DNA of 64,000 nt from Phytoactinopolyspora limicola (GCF_011320225.1 NZ_JAAOEN010000003.1:552470-616469); one strand, 5' to 3'. Shown: positions 43,949 through 54,579, counted from the first letter of the stretch. Program-made: numbers and translations. The notes: generated from the sequence alone by a model not told the origin.

Positions 43949-45771
43949 TGGCGTTCATTCTGGACGGCCTCGATGTCGAACGATACGATCGCACGTACCG
44001 CGACATTGAACTCTTGCGCCGAGTTTTAGGATACTTCCGATTAAAGTTACCAGCCATGATATTCGTCGTAGTGATGATCGTACTGCATTCGTTGACGCAG
44101 TCCGCCGTTCCTTTGTTGATTAGCCTAGGCGTCGACTCAATGGAGGCGGATTCCATCGCCGATACTGGGCTCTTGCTGACCGGAGCTATCTTCCTTATTG
44201 GCATACTCGCGTGGACATTCAGCTTCTTCCGCCAATGGTTCAGCGCAAAAGTCACAGGCGACGTGGTCCTCAAATTGCGGAATGACGCATTCGATGCGGC
44301 GCTCGAGCGGGACATGTCTTTCTATGACAAATTTCCATCCGGAAAGATCGTCAGCCGGATAACATCTGATACTGAGGACTTTGCTAACGTTGTCCATCTC
44401 ACCATGATCCTACTCAGCCAGGTGCTGATGGTAGGCTTTATCACGGTCCTACTCTTCCTACGGGACGCCGAATTGGCCTTTCTGACCTTGCTGGTAATGC
44501 CAATCATCATAGGCCTCGCTCTGCTGTTCCGGCGAATCGCCCGGCGAAGCACCCAGCACGCGCAACGCTCCCTTGCTCGTGTCAACGCAAACACCCAGGA
44601 GGTCATGGGAGGCATCTCTGTCGTAAAAAACTTCCGCCAAGAACACACCGTCTACTCGGAATTCCAGCCGATCAACTATCAGAGCTACGCGGTAACTCTA
44701 CGGCAAGGCTTCGTCTTTTCCGCCATGCTCCCCATACTTGTTCTCGTTGCTGGCCTTGCAACAGTAATGCTCGTACAGCTCGGTGGCACATCCGTCCTTG
44801 ACGGGCGGCTAAGCGCTGGTGATTGGTACCTATTCCTTCAGGCAGTCGCCTTCTTCTGGCTGCCTCTCACCGCCATCGCGGCGTTCTGGTCACAGTTTCA
44901 GCAGGGCCTCGCGGCAGCAGAACGTGTGTTCGCACTAATAGACGCCGCTCCAAGGGTCGTCCAGCAAGACTCGCACCCGGTCGGCAACGTGGCCGGACAC
45001 ATCGAGTTCCGAAAGTTGACATTCGGCTATGAGCAAAATGCACCCGTGCTACGCGACTTCAACCTCACCATCGATGCCGGCGAGACAGTTGCCTTGGTAG
45101 GCCACACCGGCGCAGGGAAGTCGACCCTGTCAAAGCTAATTGCCCGTTTCTATGAATTTTCCAGTGGCGAATTGTTGATAGACGGCCGCAGCATCCGCAG
45201 CTTCAATTTGAGCGAGTACCGCCGACATGTAGGCGCCGTGCCCCAGGTGCCCTTTCTCTTCAGCGGTACGGTCGCCGACAACATTCGCTATCCGCGCCCT
45301 ACGGCTACAGATGAGGAAGTACTAGCCGCAGCACGCCAGATCGCCGGTGGCGACTGGCTCGATGGTCTCCTCGACGGACTAGAGACGAACGTCGGCGAAT
45401 TCGGCCAGGCCCTGTCCATGGGACAACGCCAACTCGTAGCGCTATCCAGGCTCATGATTCAGGACCCGGCCATCGTAGTCCTAGACGAAGCGACTGCCAG
45501 CGTTGATCCGCTGACGGAGGCACAAATTTCCGAAGGGCTCGATGTTGTTCTCGCCGGTCGCACGTCAATCATCATTGCTCACCGGCTGTCGACTATCGAG
45601 CAGGTTAACCGGATCATTGTCCTTGGCCACGGACGCATCATCGAAGAAGGTAGCCATGCCCTGCTACTCAACTCCGGCGGCCGCTACAGCGAGGTCTTCA
45701 ACACATATTTCCGGCACCAGTCACCAAATTACCAACCTACGAAGCACCGTCCTGGGTCCCCTGCGAAATAG
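43948..45771 (+). CDS. ABC exporter half-transporter, catalytic partner
   Basis: 607 aa; TM domain then ATPase. Walker A GHTGAGKSTL, Walker B IVVLDEATASVD and H-loop IIAHRLSTIE are canonical, while the signature is LSMGQRQLVALSRL with Met for Gly. This complements the partner: the good LSGGQ of subunit 1 serves this Walker site, and the weak LSMGQ completes the degenerate site. Such heterodimers export drugs or lipids; some relatives take up siderophores, so direction is uncertain. Confidence 0.93.
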   Translation: MAFILDGLDVERYDRTYRDIELLRRVLGYFRLKLPAMIFVVVMIVLHSLTQSAVPLLISLGVDSMEADSIADTGLLLTGAIFLIGILAWTFSFFRQWFSAKVTGDVVLKLRNDAFDAALERDMSFYDKFPSGKIVSRITSDTEDFANVVHLTMILLSQVLMVGFITVLLFLRDAELAFLTLLVMPIIIGLALLFRRIARRSTQHAQRSLARVNANTQEVMGGISVVKNFRQEHTVYSEFQPINYQSYAVTLRQGFVFSAMLPILVLVAGLATVMLVQLGGTSVLDGRLSAGDWYLFLQAVAFFWLPLTAIAAFWSQFQQGLAAAERVFALIDAAPRVVQQDSHPVGNVAGHIEFRKLTFGYEQNAPVLRDFNLTIDAGETVALVGHTGAGKSTLSKLIARFYEFSSGELLIDGRSIRSFNLSEYRRHVGAVPQVPFLFSGTVADNIRYPRPTATDEEVLAAARQIAGGDWLDGLLDGLETNVGEFGQALSMGQRQLVALSRLMIQDPAIVVLDEATASVDPLTEAQISEGLDVVLAGRTSIIIAHRLSTIEQVNRIIVLGHGRIIEEGSHALLLNSGGRYSEVFNTYFRHQSPNYQPTKHRPGSPAK

Positions 45772-45857
45772 GCCCCAATCTCCTGTTCGGCGGCAGGTGG
45801 CATGCAGGATCCGAACTTCTACCCGAGGACGGGTGCTAAGCGGCTCACGGTGTCTTC

Positions 45858-46610
45858 TTGGCCCACGCTGACCTGCCTCAGGGTACTTGGTTGCACCGAG
45901 TGGATTCAGCTCGTCAGCGCCAGGTGAGCAGCTCCACGATCGCCGCCTACCGGGACGCGATCCGACTGCTACTCGTGTCTGCGGCAGCCAGAACCCACAA
46001 ACGGCCGAGCAGCCTCGTGCTCGGCGACCTCGACGCCGTCACCCTCGGGGCGTTTCTCGAACACCTCGACACCGACCGACATAATTCCGCGGCAACACGC
46101 AACGCGCGGCTCGCGGCGATCCACTCCTTCTACCGTTATGCGATGCCCCGAGACCCCGAACACGCCCTGACGACTAGCCAGGTCCTGGCTGTCCGACAGC
46201 GCCGAACCGACCGAGCGGTCGTCGCCTACCTCACAGCCAACGAGCCAGAAGCGCTGCCCGCAGCCCCAGACCGCACCACATGGTTCGGACGCCGCGACCA
46301 CGCCGTCGACGAGGGCAGGAAGGGCCGCGCAACACCACTGACGAAACAGACCCACTGCCGTGCTTCGAACATGGCTGCCCGGGATCAGCAGCAACCCGGC
46401 CGCATTCGTCTTCCCCACCCTACGCGGGAGCCGCACGTCACCCGACGCGGTGCAACGACTCGTGAACAAGCACGCCACTACCGCCGGGAACGAATGCCCG
46501 TCCATCAACACCAAGCACGTCACGCCACACACGCTGCGACACACCGCCGCGATGGCGCTCCTACGCGCCGACATCGACACCTCCGTCAACGCACGGTAGC
46601 TCGGTTACTA
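45858..46610 (+). pseudogene. Tyrosine recombinase, decayed
   Basis: N-terminal core-binding part: VSSSTIAAYRDAIRLLLVSA, AAARTHKRPSSLVLGDL, TRNARLAAIHSFYRYAM. Then a deletion joins RRDHAVDE to GRKGRATPLTKQT, removing the first catalytic Arg region. The rest lies in another frame: NTKHVTPHTLRHTAAMALLR (HxLRH box), ending at a stop before the catalytic Tyr. Several lesions, so inactive. Confidence 0.8.
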
Positions 46611-47002
46611 GGGCACCATCCTTCTCACGGGTGCCCGTAGGGTGCTTGTTGTTGGAACCCGGCGGAAGCCGGGGTGACGGTCTGAACCGATCGCTCGTTG
46701 AGGGCCCGCATGACACCACCGCCCCCGGCTCTCGCGGAGCTACGGACTGGCAACAGGGAGATGCGCCGCGGAGCGCCGGTTAATGACCAACCAGGAGTCG
46801 GCCTCGTCGCCGCCGGGTCGTCGCTGCCACCGCAAGGAGTCGTGTTGTCTGCACTCGGCCACGGACGAAAACAAGGAGCGCCGTCCGCATTAGTCAACCT
46901 CGATCCCGCCGCCATCAGGCCGAGCGCTACATTGCGATTATCAAACACCGAGTGGTGAGCACGCTATGAAGATCACGATCTATGGCTATACGACAAGGAC
47001 CT
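46611..47002. other. Unassigned stretch, possible group II intron fragment
   Basis: From 46631 the DNA begins gtgcccgtagggtgcttgtt and continues with structured GC-rich sequence, without a coding gene. A GTGCG/GTGCC opening and placement in mobile debris suggest the 5' part of a group II intron, but no intron-encoded reverse transcriptase is present. Weak support. Confidence 0.25.
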
Positions 47003-48301
47003 TCATGCCTGAGGAATCGCAGCCTCACGTACAACTGACTCAATTACCCGTACTGCCGATGACACGCCAGGCTCGTCCCTGACCTTTGTCGACAATTCAT
47101 GCGCCGCAGCCCTCGCCGCCGGATCATTCAGCGCTACTTGGATTGCGTTGGTAAGATCATCGGCCGTCAATCGCCTCTGAGCGACCGGCCCTGGTGCAAT
47201 ACCGAGAGAGCGCATTCGCCGAGCACTGAACCATTGGTCAGGGATCGACGGGCAGACAACTTGTGGCTTACCGGCTGCAAGGACCATCCCCGTGGTGCCC
47301 ATTCCGCCGTGATGTACGACAAGGCTGACGTGTCTAAATAGCCAGTCATAGGGAATATTGTTTGTCAGAATCACGCTCTCGCCGAGGTCGGCCGCATCAA
47401 GCCCGCTCCATCCCTCGACCACGACCGCCCGCACCCCTGCGGACCGTATTGCCTCGCCGACCTGCTTACCCAGCCGCGCAGAATCCGACGCTACCGAACT
47501 GCCGAACGTTACGCAGATAGGCGGCGAACCGCTATCGATAAATGTCGCCAAGGATTCCGGCGGCTGCCAATCCTCGTCGGCATTTAGGTACCAAAACCCG
47601 GTCGTGTGCACCCAGGACGGATAGTCGACCGCGTCAGGAAGAAGGTGTTTCGTGAACGGATGCAGAACCGTGGTCGGAGAGCCGTCCGCCTGTCGGAACA
47701 TCCCGCCACGGCGTTGACCAACACCCAACTCTGCCTTTCGCCAATCGGCATGTCGACCAGCAAACGCCCAAACGACAAGTGGGCTCGTGATATACGAGGC
47801 TCGGTTCAGGAACGACGGTATTTTGAAGGGTAATGATGGATCTGGAAACGCCTTGGTCGCCACCCAGTAGGGTTGGGGGCACACTACAATGGATGGCACG
47901 CCGAGATATTCGGCGACGTCGTGCCCAGGGACGGTTACGTGGTGTATCACTACATCATGAACCTGACCATCGGCCTTGATTTTCCTAGCCATCTCCGCCA
48001 CTTCGTCAAGATAGGTCCGCACAAGAGCACGAGTCTTGCGGATCGTCCGAAAGAAGTGTCTCTTCCCTCGAAGGCCGCGGAATTTGGTCTCAAGGCCACG
48101 CACAACTTCGATATCATCAGCTAGGACATTCGGTCCATCGTGAAGGCGCACAACCCGCGAACAGTATGGCTCGCCCATTCCAACAGATGCCGTTGGCCCT
48201 GCCAACGTCACGTCATGACCGACACCCTGTAGCTCCTTGGCTAAAGCAACAAACGGCTGCACATCGCCGCGACTGCCGTGCGTGATCAATAGAATCTTCA
48301 T
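47003..48301 (-). CDS. GT1-family glycosyltransferase
   Basis: 432-aa GT-B enzyme that would transfer sugar from an NDP-sugar to a small molecule. N-terminal MKILLITHGSRGDVQPFVAL is the classic opening. The donor-binding region contains PICVTFGSSVASDSARLGKQ and HVSLVVHHGGMGTTGMVLAA followed by GKPQVVCPSIPDQWFSARR. It resembles antibiotic-resistance or natural-product glycosyltransferases. It is the last gene of the long minus-strand run and may decorate the product of the synthetase upstream. Confidence 0.93.
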   Translation of the reverse strand: MKILLITHGSRGDVQPFVALAKELQGVGHDVTLAGPTASVGMGEPYCSRVVRLHDGPNVLADDIEVVRGLETKFRGLRGKRHFFRTIRKTRALVRTYLDEVAEMARKIKADGQVHDVVIHHVTVPGHDVAEYLGVPSIVVCPQPYWVATKAFPDPSLPFKIPSFLNRASYITSPLVVWAFAGRHADWRKAELGVGQRRGGMFRQADGSPTTVLHPFTKHLLPDAVDYPSWVHTTGFWYLNADEDWQPPESLATFIDSGSPPICVTFGSSVASDSARLGKQVGEAIRSAGVRAVVVEGWSGLDAADLGESVILTNNIPYDWLFRHVSLVVHHGGMGTTGMVLAAGKPQVVCPSIPDQWFSARRMRSLGIAPGPVAQRRLTADDLTNAIQVALNDPAARAAAHELSTKVRDEPGVSSAVRVIESVVREAAIPQA

Positions 48302-49637
48302 GACACCCTGCCCCTATCCTTTCGGGGAAACCTTACCTGCTCCATACAAATTCCCTTCACCGCATTGGCCTTAGAACGCCGGGGCCATCATGTCGTGACA
48401 CGAATAATGTTAAGATAGGGAGAGAATATACAAAATGCCCTTCCCTGAACTAGGAGTAAAATCACCCGAAGGTCATTAGGCTTCAGTTCCTCACATCGCC
48501 ACATCCTCCAGATTTCATCCTTATGCAACCTATTCTCGTTCAAGAAGGGCAGACGAAACCCTCTGCAGCGTCTCCTTAAGCGCCGATTATCAGACTCTCG
48601 ACAACACAACTCTGGGCGTTTTTGACCTGCCCATCAAGGGGGCTACTTTAACGTCGCTATGCCATCCACCAGCCACCGTGTTCCGAAGCTCAGCTCTCTC
48701 AGATCTGGATTGAAGATGGTACTCGTTTAGCACATGGTCGAAGTCGCGCGATGAATTGTTGTGGAGGAGCGTGACAGGGAGCCTCAGCATCACCTTCTCC
48801 GAAAGGTCTTCCGGATCCGCCGATTCTGATGCCGTCAACGGGGCGAAGCTTGCAGCGTCGTGAGATCGCCCCTCTGCGGCTCGATACCAAAGGATGGCGC
48901 ACCAGGGAGCCTATGCACCCGGGCGAGAGCCATTCGGTCGAGGAGCTTCCGCATGCTGACAGCTCGGGTAGGCGAGAAGTACGTCATCACGACTGTCACG
49001 GCAGGCTCGGCGGCTAGCAAGTGTGCTGGCCGGTCAATGATCAGATCCAGGCGTCGTCGCTGTGCCCGTCTGCGGCACCATCCCGCGGGTGTGAATCCAT
49101 GCGAGGTGAAAGAGTTCGGCCGCACCGGCAGGGGCAGACCTACGGGACCGAGAGCTCCGCCATGATCGACATCGCGACCATCGCCGGTAATGGTTCCGGC
49201 CATGCGACCATCAGAACCACGCCGGTCTATCTTGACGGCCGCGTCAAGCTCACACCCCGAGCCGTCCAACACGTTCCTGCTTCGACCAGCGTGCATCTGA
49301 CCAGTTAGCTGTTCAGGGTACTCATCGCACTCGCATCCGATCGGTCGCACCACGACTGCCATACCCACGCTCCAACAACCGCGACATAAGGGCATCATCG
49401 CGATCGCAGCACCGGTCACCATAACCACACGCGTTCGACACCCCATCTGGAGATCCTTGTTCAAGACCGGAGACTTTAGGCCGCGCCTACAGGTCGATTT
49501 GGATGAGCCAGCAACGTCGGAATGTATCTCTGCGCAGTGGCGCATTAGAGCACCAGCTCATTCCTGCTCCGCGATGCCGACACTCCAAAGCCCCCAAAAT
49601 ACCGCCGGCAGAACGAGCAGGTTAGCGACCTTGCCCT
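48302..49637. other. Long gap, mostly unassigned
   Basis: 1.3 kb between the glycosyltransferase and synthetase genes. 48400-48560 is markedly AT-richer. Apart from the small possible gene at 48590-48787, the open frames (for example 48835-49545 minus) are Arg/Pro/Gly-rich and match no family I know. Possibly debris of a lost gene. Confidence 0.4.
48590..48787 (-). CDS. Possible small protein
   Basis: 65-aa frame starting at an ATG with ggag 7 bases upstream: MLRLPVTLLHNNSSRDFDHV, then LQSRSERAELRNTVAGGWHS and a basic tail. Size and position inside a biosynthetic-looking cluster would allow a peptide precursor, but no modifying enzyme for such a peptide is present. A TTG at 48838 would lengthen it. 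Confidence 0.3.
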   Translation of the reverse strand: MRLPVTLLHNNSSRDFDHVLNEYHLQSRSERAELRNTVAGGWHSDVKVAPLMGRSKTPRVVLSRV

Positions 49638-52600
49638 TTAACTACTAGTCTTCAGCAGTTGCAAGGTTTCGCTTAATCTAACTGCTAATTGGTCGACATG
49701 AGCTTCGCTCAGCACCGCCACATTCGCGAATATTGTCGTCTTAATTGAACCGTCTGGCTGTGGATGGAAAGTATAGTCTATATCGCTTCTCAGATCTGAT
49801 CGTTCCATCACAAGATCAGGGATATCGACGGTTTCATGAAAATCCTCATCCTCGAATAGTCTTCGGAACTGCACCCCACCATCCTCTATATTACGCGCCG
49901 GTCGCGGCATATAGTTTATAGCTATATCCGTCGGTGGCCTTCGGCGGTCGCGATCGTCGAACATATCTGAGAGGGAATCAAATGGTAGCCAGTGATCATA
50001 GGCCTCCGACACTGACTCATCGAAGGCTGCTACCAATTCTCGGAGTGTCAGACTCTTTGGCACTTCCACACGAACCGGTAAGAAGTCTGCCAGGTTGCCA
50101 ACCACATTCAGGAACTCCGTTCGCCTTCTATTTGCCGTCGCCAGTCCAATTGTCACCGTTCCCTCTATATAATCTCGAATCGACGCGATCACGACCGCGC
50201 CGAGAACTCGCGCTTGGGTCGTTCCGAGTTCTCGCGCTAGTGTATGCATTTCGCGGGCACTCGAGGTCGGGATCGGCTCGCACCTTCGTCCCCTCATCCT
50301 CGCAGATCCGTTTTCTGAGTCAAAGGGAACATCGATTCGCAACCGGGGACGCTTTTGCCCTATATGCCCTTTCCAAAACTCCCTATACTCGCCCAGATCA
50401 ACACTGTTCTCCCACAGTGCATAGTCAGCAAGCTGCATTTCGAGTCGAGGAAGTCTGGGGAGTCGACGCTCATACCGTGCTCGGTATAGTTCGACGAGGT
50501 CACGGTAGATCACCCCCGATGACCAACCGTCGCAAATGGTATGATGAGCGCTCAGCACTAAGATATGTCTATCTGCTTCAACCTGGCATAGCCGGGCTCT
50601 TGCCAACGATCCACCCTGCAGGTAGAACGGCGAATACATCGCCTCCTGAATGTGCCGAACCCATCCCTCTTCGCCAGTCTGCTCTGTCCCGAATCCATCG
50701 AAGGCTTCTAGCGCGATGCGCCCACGTTCATGGACCAGTTGTTCAACTCCATGACCTGAACGAATGAACGTCGTCCTTAGGGACTCGTGTCGCACGACAA
50801 GGTCTTCTAGGGCTAAGTCAAGCACAGTCCTGTCGTACGCTTCTGGAAGCTGGAAGAGTACAGGGATATTTACCTTCGACCATTCCCCCCTGTGCGCATA
50901 GAAGAACCATCTCTGCGAGTACGTGGTCGGAAAATTGCGCCTGAAGACGGTAGGATGGCCGTACTCTAGATTGAGAGTCTCCTTTCGGTAAGCCTGTCGC
51001 GTTGGTCGGCTACGCGCTTCTCCGACCGTTGAAGCGTTCAATACTCGTGCACAGAAATCACTCAGATTGGTGGCCATTAGCACGTCACGCTGCTTAATAT
51101 CAAACTTCAGCTCGCTCCGAACACGGCCGACGACCTCCATCGCGCCAAGTGATGTTCCTCCCATCTCGATGAAGCTCAAATTTGAACTAGGAGCTTCCTC
51201 GCCTAGTGCGTCTGCCCAGAATCGCTGAAGGGTGGCTTCCAGGGTACTCGCGCTTGGCACGGCACGGCTGCCACGAAGGTAACTGGCAAGCTGTTCGCGA
51301 AGACTATTCTTGAGAACCTTCCCCGTTGCATTGCGTGGAATTTCCTCTATTTCAACGACTCTCTTTGGTGACCTAATTGGCCCGAGGCGCTCCTCTAAGA
51401 ACGATTGAAATGTTTCTGTGGAGAAGTTTTGCGCTACCTTGACCGCTGCAACTAGATACTCGCCAAGTATTCGGTGAGGCATCCCCACGACCGCAACATC
51501 GATCACTTCTTGGAATTCACGAATGGCCGCCTCGACCTCGATCGTCGATATGTTTACGCCTCCTGAGATCACCAGGTCTGAGCTTCGATCAACGAGATAA
51601 AGGTACCCGTCTGAATCTAGATACCCGATGTCTCCGGTCCGGACCCATCCATCAGGAAGGAATACCTTCGCTGATGCTTCAGGATCATTAAGGTAACGTC
51701 GCCGCGGCGCCGCGTCCATGCCCAACTCCACATGACCGCGCATGCCTCGTTCGAGGATATCTCCATGGTCATTTACGATCCTGATAGAGCCCGATCTGTC
51801 GGCTCGGCCGACTGATCCGGGACGCATCGGATCGTACCGGACACGCGTTCGCGCTGGCCAAGCCTCCGTCGATGTATACATATTGACAGTCGCCGCAGTC
51901 GGAAATAGGCCGTCTAGCTTCCTTAGCAGAGCTGGTGCTATCGGTGCACTCATCGTCCTGACGACCTTCACGGACGATAGATCGAAGACCGTTGCGCTGT
52001 CGAATCTTACCAACGAGCCGACCAAAGCTGGTATCAGTACGACATCGGTCGCATGATAATTTTCGACTGCTGCGAGGAACTCCCGGTTACTGAATTCCGG
52101 CAGGGTAATAATTGTGTGCGCAGTCATGTCGAGGGGCTGCAGAAGAAGTCCTTGGCCCGCCAGGCTTCCTGGCGGTAGCGCGTGCAACACCCGACGGGTC
52201 CCCCCACGACGCTTGCTCTTGGAGTGCGTGAACAGCACGCTAGCGTGGGTCGCGACCACTCCTTTGGGTGCACCAGTAGTTCCTGACGTGAAGAGGATTT
52301 CCGCGTCATCTCCGGGACCAAGGGCCAACGCAACTGGCGTATCCAGCTGCCCCTCCTCTAGCTCCGCGTTGCTGAGAGCCCAAGCGGCATCGGCAGAGCT
52401 ATGCGGCCCTCCAACCACACCGACAGCTCCTGCCTCCACAATCAGTCGAGTGATGTGTTGCTGGCCGTGCAGTTCAAGCACCGGCACCGCGATGGCACCG
52501 GCCTTCTGGACTCCAACGTAGGCAACTGCATAGTCGATCCAGGACATCGGAGAGCAGGGAAGCACAATGCGGTCCCCCTGCTGCACGCCACGCTCCAAGA

Positions 52601-52751
52601 GTCCTCTGGCGAGGGCGTTTGACCGCCTCTCCCATTGACCGAACTCCAGCTTGCCCACACCTACAACTTCGTGCGCGACGTCAGCCGGACGCTCCGCCGC
52701 TCGTGCCCGGAGGCTGGCCGGCACGGTCGTATCCGTAGTGTGTTGTGCCAT
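49638..52751 (-). CDS. A-PCP-C peptide/amide synthetase
   Basis: 1037-aa one-module NRPS. Adenylation domain: A3 FTSGTTGAPKG, A5 NMYTSTEA, A7 GWVRTGDIGYLDSDGYLYLV, A8 DRSSDLVISGGVNIS, A10 PRNATGKVLKN. It looks like an acyl/aryl-CoA ligase, and I see no Asp where amino-acid-activating domains bind the alpha-amino group. The carrier domain has MGGTSLGAMEVVGRV (Ser for phosphopantetheine), and the C-terminal condensation domain has SAHHTICDGWSSGV. It probably activates a carboxylic acid and condenses it with an amine. No thioesterase is attached. Start ATG at 52751. Confidence 0.88.
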   Translation of the reverse strand: MAQHTTDTTVPASLRARAAERPADVAHEVVGVGKLEFGQWERRSNALARGLLERGVQQGDRIVLPCSPMSWIDYAVAYVGVQKAGAIAVPVLELHGQQHITRLIVEAGAVGVVGGPHSSADAAWALSNAELEEGQLDTPVALALGPGDDAEILFTSGTTGAPKGVVATHASVLFTHSKSKRRGGTRRVLHALPPGSLAGQGLLLQPLDMTAHTIITLPEFSNREFLAAVENYHATDVVLIPALVGSLVRFDSATVFDLSSVKVVRTMSAPIAPALLRKLDGLFPTAATVNMYTSTEAWPARTRVRYDPMRPGSVGRADRSGSIRIVNDHGDILERGMRGHVELGMDAAPRRRYLNDPEASAKVFLPDGWVRTGDIGYLDSDGYLYLVDRSSDLVISGGVNISTIEVEAAIREFQEVIDVAVVGMPHRILGEYLVAAVKVAQNFSTETFQSFLEERLGPIRSPKRVVEIEEIPRNATGKVLKNSLREQLASYLRGSRAVPSASTLEATLQRFWADALGEEAPSSNLSFIEMGGTSLGAMEVVGRVRSELKFDIKQRDVLMATNLSDFCARVLNASTVGEARSRPTRQAYRKETLNLEYGHPTVFRRNFPTTYSQRWFFYAHRGEWSKVNIPVLFQLPEAYDRTVLDLALEDLVVRHESLRTTFIRSGHGVEQLVHERGRIALEAFDGFGTEQTGEEGWVRHIQEAMYSPFYLQGGSLARARLCQVEADRHILVLSAHHTICDGWSSGVIYRDLVELYRARYERRLPRLPRLEMQLADYALWENSVDLGEYREFWKGHIGQKRPRLRIDVPFDSENGSARMRGRRCEPIPTSSAREMHTLARELGTTQARVLGAVVIASIRDYIEGTVTIGLATANRRRTEFLNVVGNLADFLPVRVEVPKSLTLRELVAAFDESVSEAYDHWLPFDSLSDMFDDRDRRRPPTDIAINYMPRPARNIEDGGVQFRRLFEDEDFHETVDIPDLVMERSDLRSDIDYTFHPQPDGSIKTTIFANVAVLSEAHVDQLAVRLSETLQLLKTSS

Positions 52752-52911
52752 ACGAAGAGCCTGGTAGGTGTGCGGCATCCGCGCGCCGGGACGAGTTTCA
52801 CCTTTCGTGTTACAAGCGCAGAACAGGCAGGCAACGCGTCTTCTGTGACAGCTCGGACGCCTTTGCCATCCACGGACAACCCGTCATGCCAGGACGCGCC
52901 ATCGCCAAGGA

Positions 52912-54579
52912 TCAGACAGGCCGCAGCAGCAGAAGCCAGTCCTCCCAGCTCGGCAGAGGAGCCCATCCGCGGTAGCCGCTCTGAAGCAGCGCGGTGCCGT
53001 CGTCATCTGACTCGATTACTAAGTCAGGTCCCGGACTACCGGTTCTGGGATCGATGATCTGTCCACGCCAGCGCCGATCTCCGAGTTCTCGCAGCCTTAC
53101 CTGGGCAAGCGACAGTTGATCACCGATCAGTCCATGGCCGGGAAAATAGAAGAGACGAGGACCATTCTCTACGCCTGCCGCATAGGGAAGGCACAGATCC
53201 TTCTCGCTAAAGTGCGGTTCAACCCATTCCGGGTGAGGCTTGAACGCATGCCAGGGCAATTCGAGTAGCAAGCGACGCCCGACGCCCAGTTGTGCCGCTC
53301 CAGGGAACTCTGCGGCGTCTTTCCAGGTGGGCGCCAGCCCGGAAAAGAGCCCAGGAAGGTCAGGAGTGTTGAACGCCCAGATGCCATGAGCGCCATACGA
53401 GTGACCGGCGGCTCCCGACAGCATGTGTGTCCAGAACAGGAAGCGCTGAGTTTCCTGCCAACTGGAGCCCGCGATGCCTTCATAGCAGGATTCACCGTTA
53501 ATCACCGGCTTTGTTGGCTCATGTGCTAACGCCTCGTGCAGGGCCCCGACCGAGGGTGCCAGGCTACGCACACCCTGGTGCCCAGTCTGCAAGAGCCAGA
53601 AGTCCACCAAGCGGTCGTCTTCAAGGAACTCCCATGGTTGCCTCGCCGGGATGGAATGGATGGTTATTGGCCGCCCGAACGGTTCAAGTTCTCGGACTCC
53701 ACGCGCAACTTCATTCAGTCCGGCCAGTTGCGCCGCGACAGCGGCTTCGTCCAGGTCCAAGAGCGGGACGATCGACCTACCTAGCGAGTCCGCAGCATTG
53801 TCGTCGCCGTGCTCAAGCTTCCATGTGGATGGCGGCTCGCCCGCGAGGCACCACACAACGGGGTACGCGCCCCAACGTGCAATCAGCTCACGCCAATGCC
53901 GCAACAATCGCGTCGTGCCCATTACCCGCACATAGTAGGCCCATGCCCCGACGATGCATGGTATGAGGTCGTGCTTGAGAAGCTCCCTGATCCTCCGGTC
54001 CGCCTCGTCGAACCACAAGACGTTCGGCGCGCTAAAATCCTCCTCCCAAACCCAGCCGCTGGTGCTTCGCCCCTCGGGGCCGAGGGGAATCGTTTCGGGA
54101 TACAGGCCGGCTACGATCTGCACCACGGAGAACCCTTGCTGAGCGCGCGTGCCGGCCAACTCACCAAACTCTCTCTGGGAAATCCTTTCAGTGAAGCCGT
54201 GCCACCAGGTATCGGCGAGCCACAAGAATGGACTTCCGTCCTCGTGTTCAAGATGCCTTCCGTCATCCGCTACCCGGACTGGGCCGTGCCGCAACACCCC
54301 GCTTGCCTTTGGCTCCGAGATCACGTCAACGACGCCGGTCGGGTGCGTCAATGCTTTCATGGCTCCGTTCACGCTTGCTCGATATCTATGCGTGCCGATA
54401 GTTCCCGAAGAGTAACGAACCCGCCACTGTCCGCAGCTCACGAACGCCGGAACAACCTTCGTATCACCGTTTGGCGACTCAAATACAACGTCCACCGTGG
54501 CAGCGTGAAATCCGTCATCATCAGCACTACCAAGACCGACTTCTGCGACCCTGTGCTGTGCAACCTCAAAAGACCTCAT
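52912..54579 (-). CDS. DUF4038/GH140-like glycoside hydrolase
   Basis: 555 aa. The catalytic TIM-barrel part contains SPFLWLADTWWHGFTERISQ, FSVVQIVAGLYPETIPLGPE and YPVVWCLAGEPPSTW (acid/base Glu), with a later NGESCYEGIAGSSWQE (nucleophile Glu). These are the hallmarks of DUF4038 apiosidase-like enzymes. The N-terminal 100 or so residues form a beta-sandwich-like domain. ATG at 54579 has ggag 8 bases upstream. No signal peptide is seen, so it is probably cytoplasmic and acts on imported glycosides. Confidence 0.85.
   Translation of the reverse strand: MRSFEVAQHRVAEVGLGSADDDGFHAATVDVVFESPNGDTKVVPAFVSCGQWRVRYSSGTIGTHRYRASVNGAMKALTHPTGVVDVISEPKASGVLRHGPVRVADDGRHLEHEDGSPFLWLADTWWHGFTERISQREFGELAGTRAQQGFSVVQIVAGLYPETIPLGPEGRSTSGWVWEEDFSAPNVLWFDEADRRIRELLKHDLIPCIVGAWAYYVRVMGTTRLLRHWRELIARWGAYPVVWCLAGEPPSTWKLEHGDDNAADSLGRSIVPLLDLDEAAVAAQLAGLNEVARGVRELEPFGRPITIHSIPARQPWEFLEDDRLVDFWLLQTGHQGVRSLAPSVGALHEALAHEPTKPVINGESCYEGIAGSSWQETQRFLFWTHMLSGAAGHSYGAHGIWAFNTPDLPGLFSGLAPTWKDAAEFPGAAQLGVGRRLLLELPWHAFKPHPEWVEPHFSEKDLCLPYAAGVENGPRLFYFPGHGLIGDQLSLAQVRLRELGDRRWRGQIIDPRTGSPGPDLVIESDDDGTALLQSGYRGWAPLPSWEDWLLLLRPV

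Noticed and set aside
48835..49545. 236-codon minus-strand frame in the long gap
   Set aside because: Composition is irregular, there is no ribosome-binding site and no recognisable motif; left as unassigned.
49934..50767. 277-codon + strand frame inside the synthetase
   Set aside because: Antisense of the condensation domain; no ribosome-binding site or motifs.
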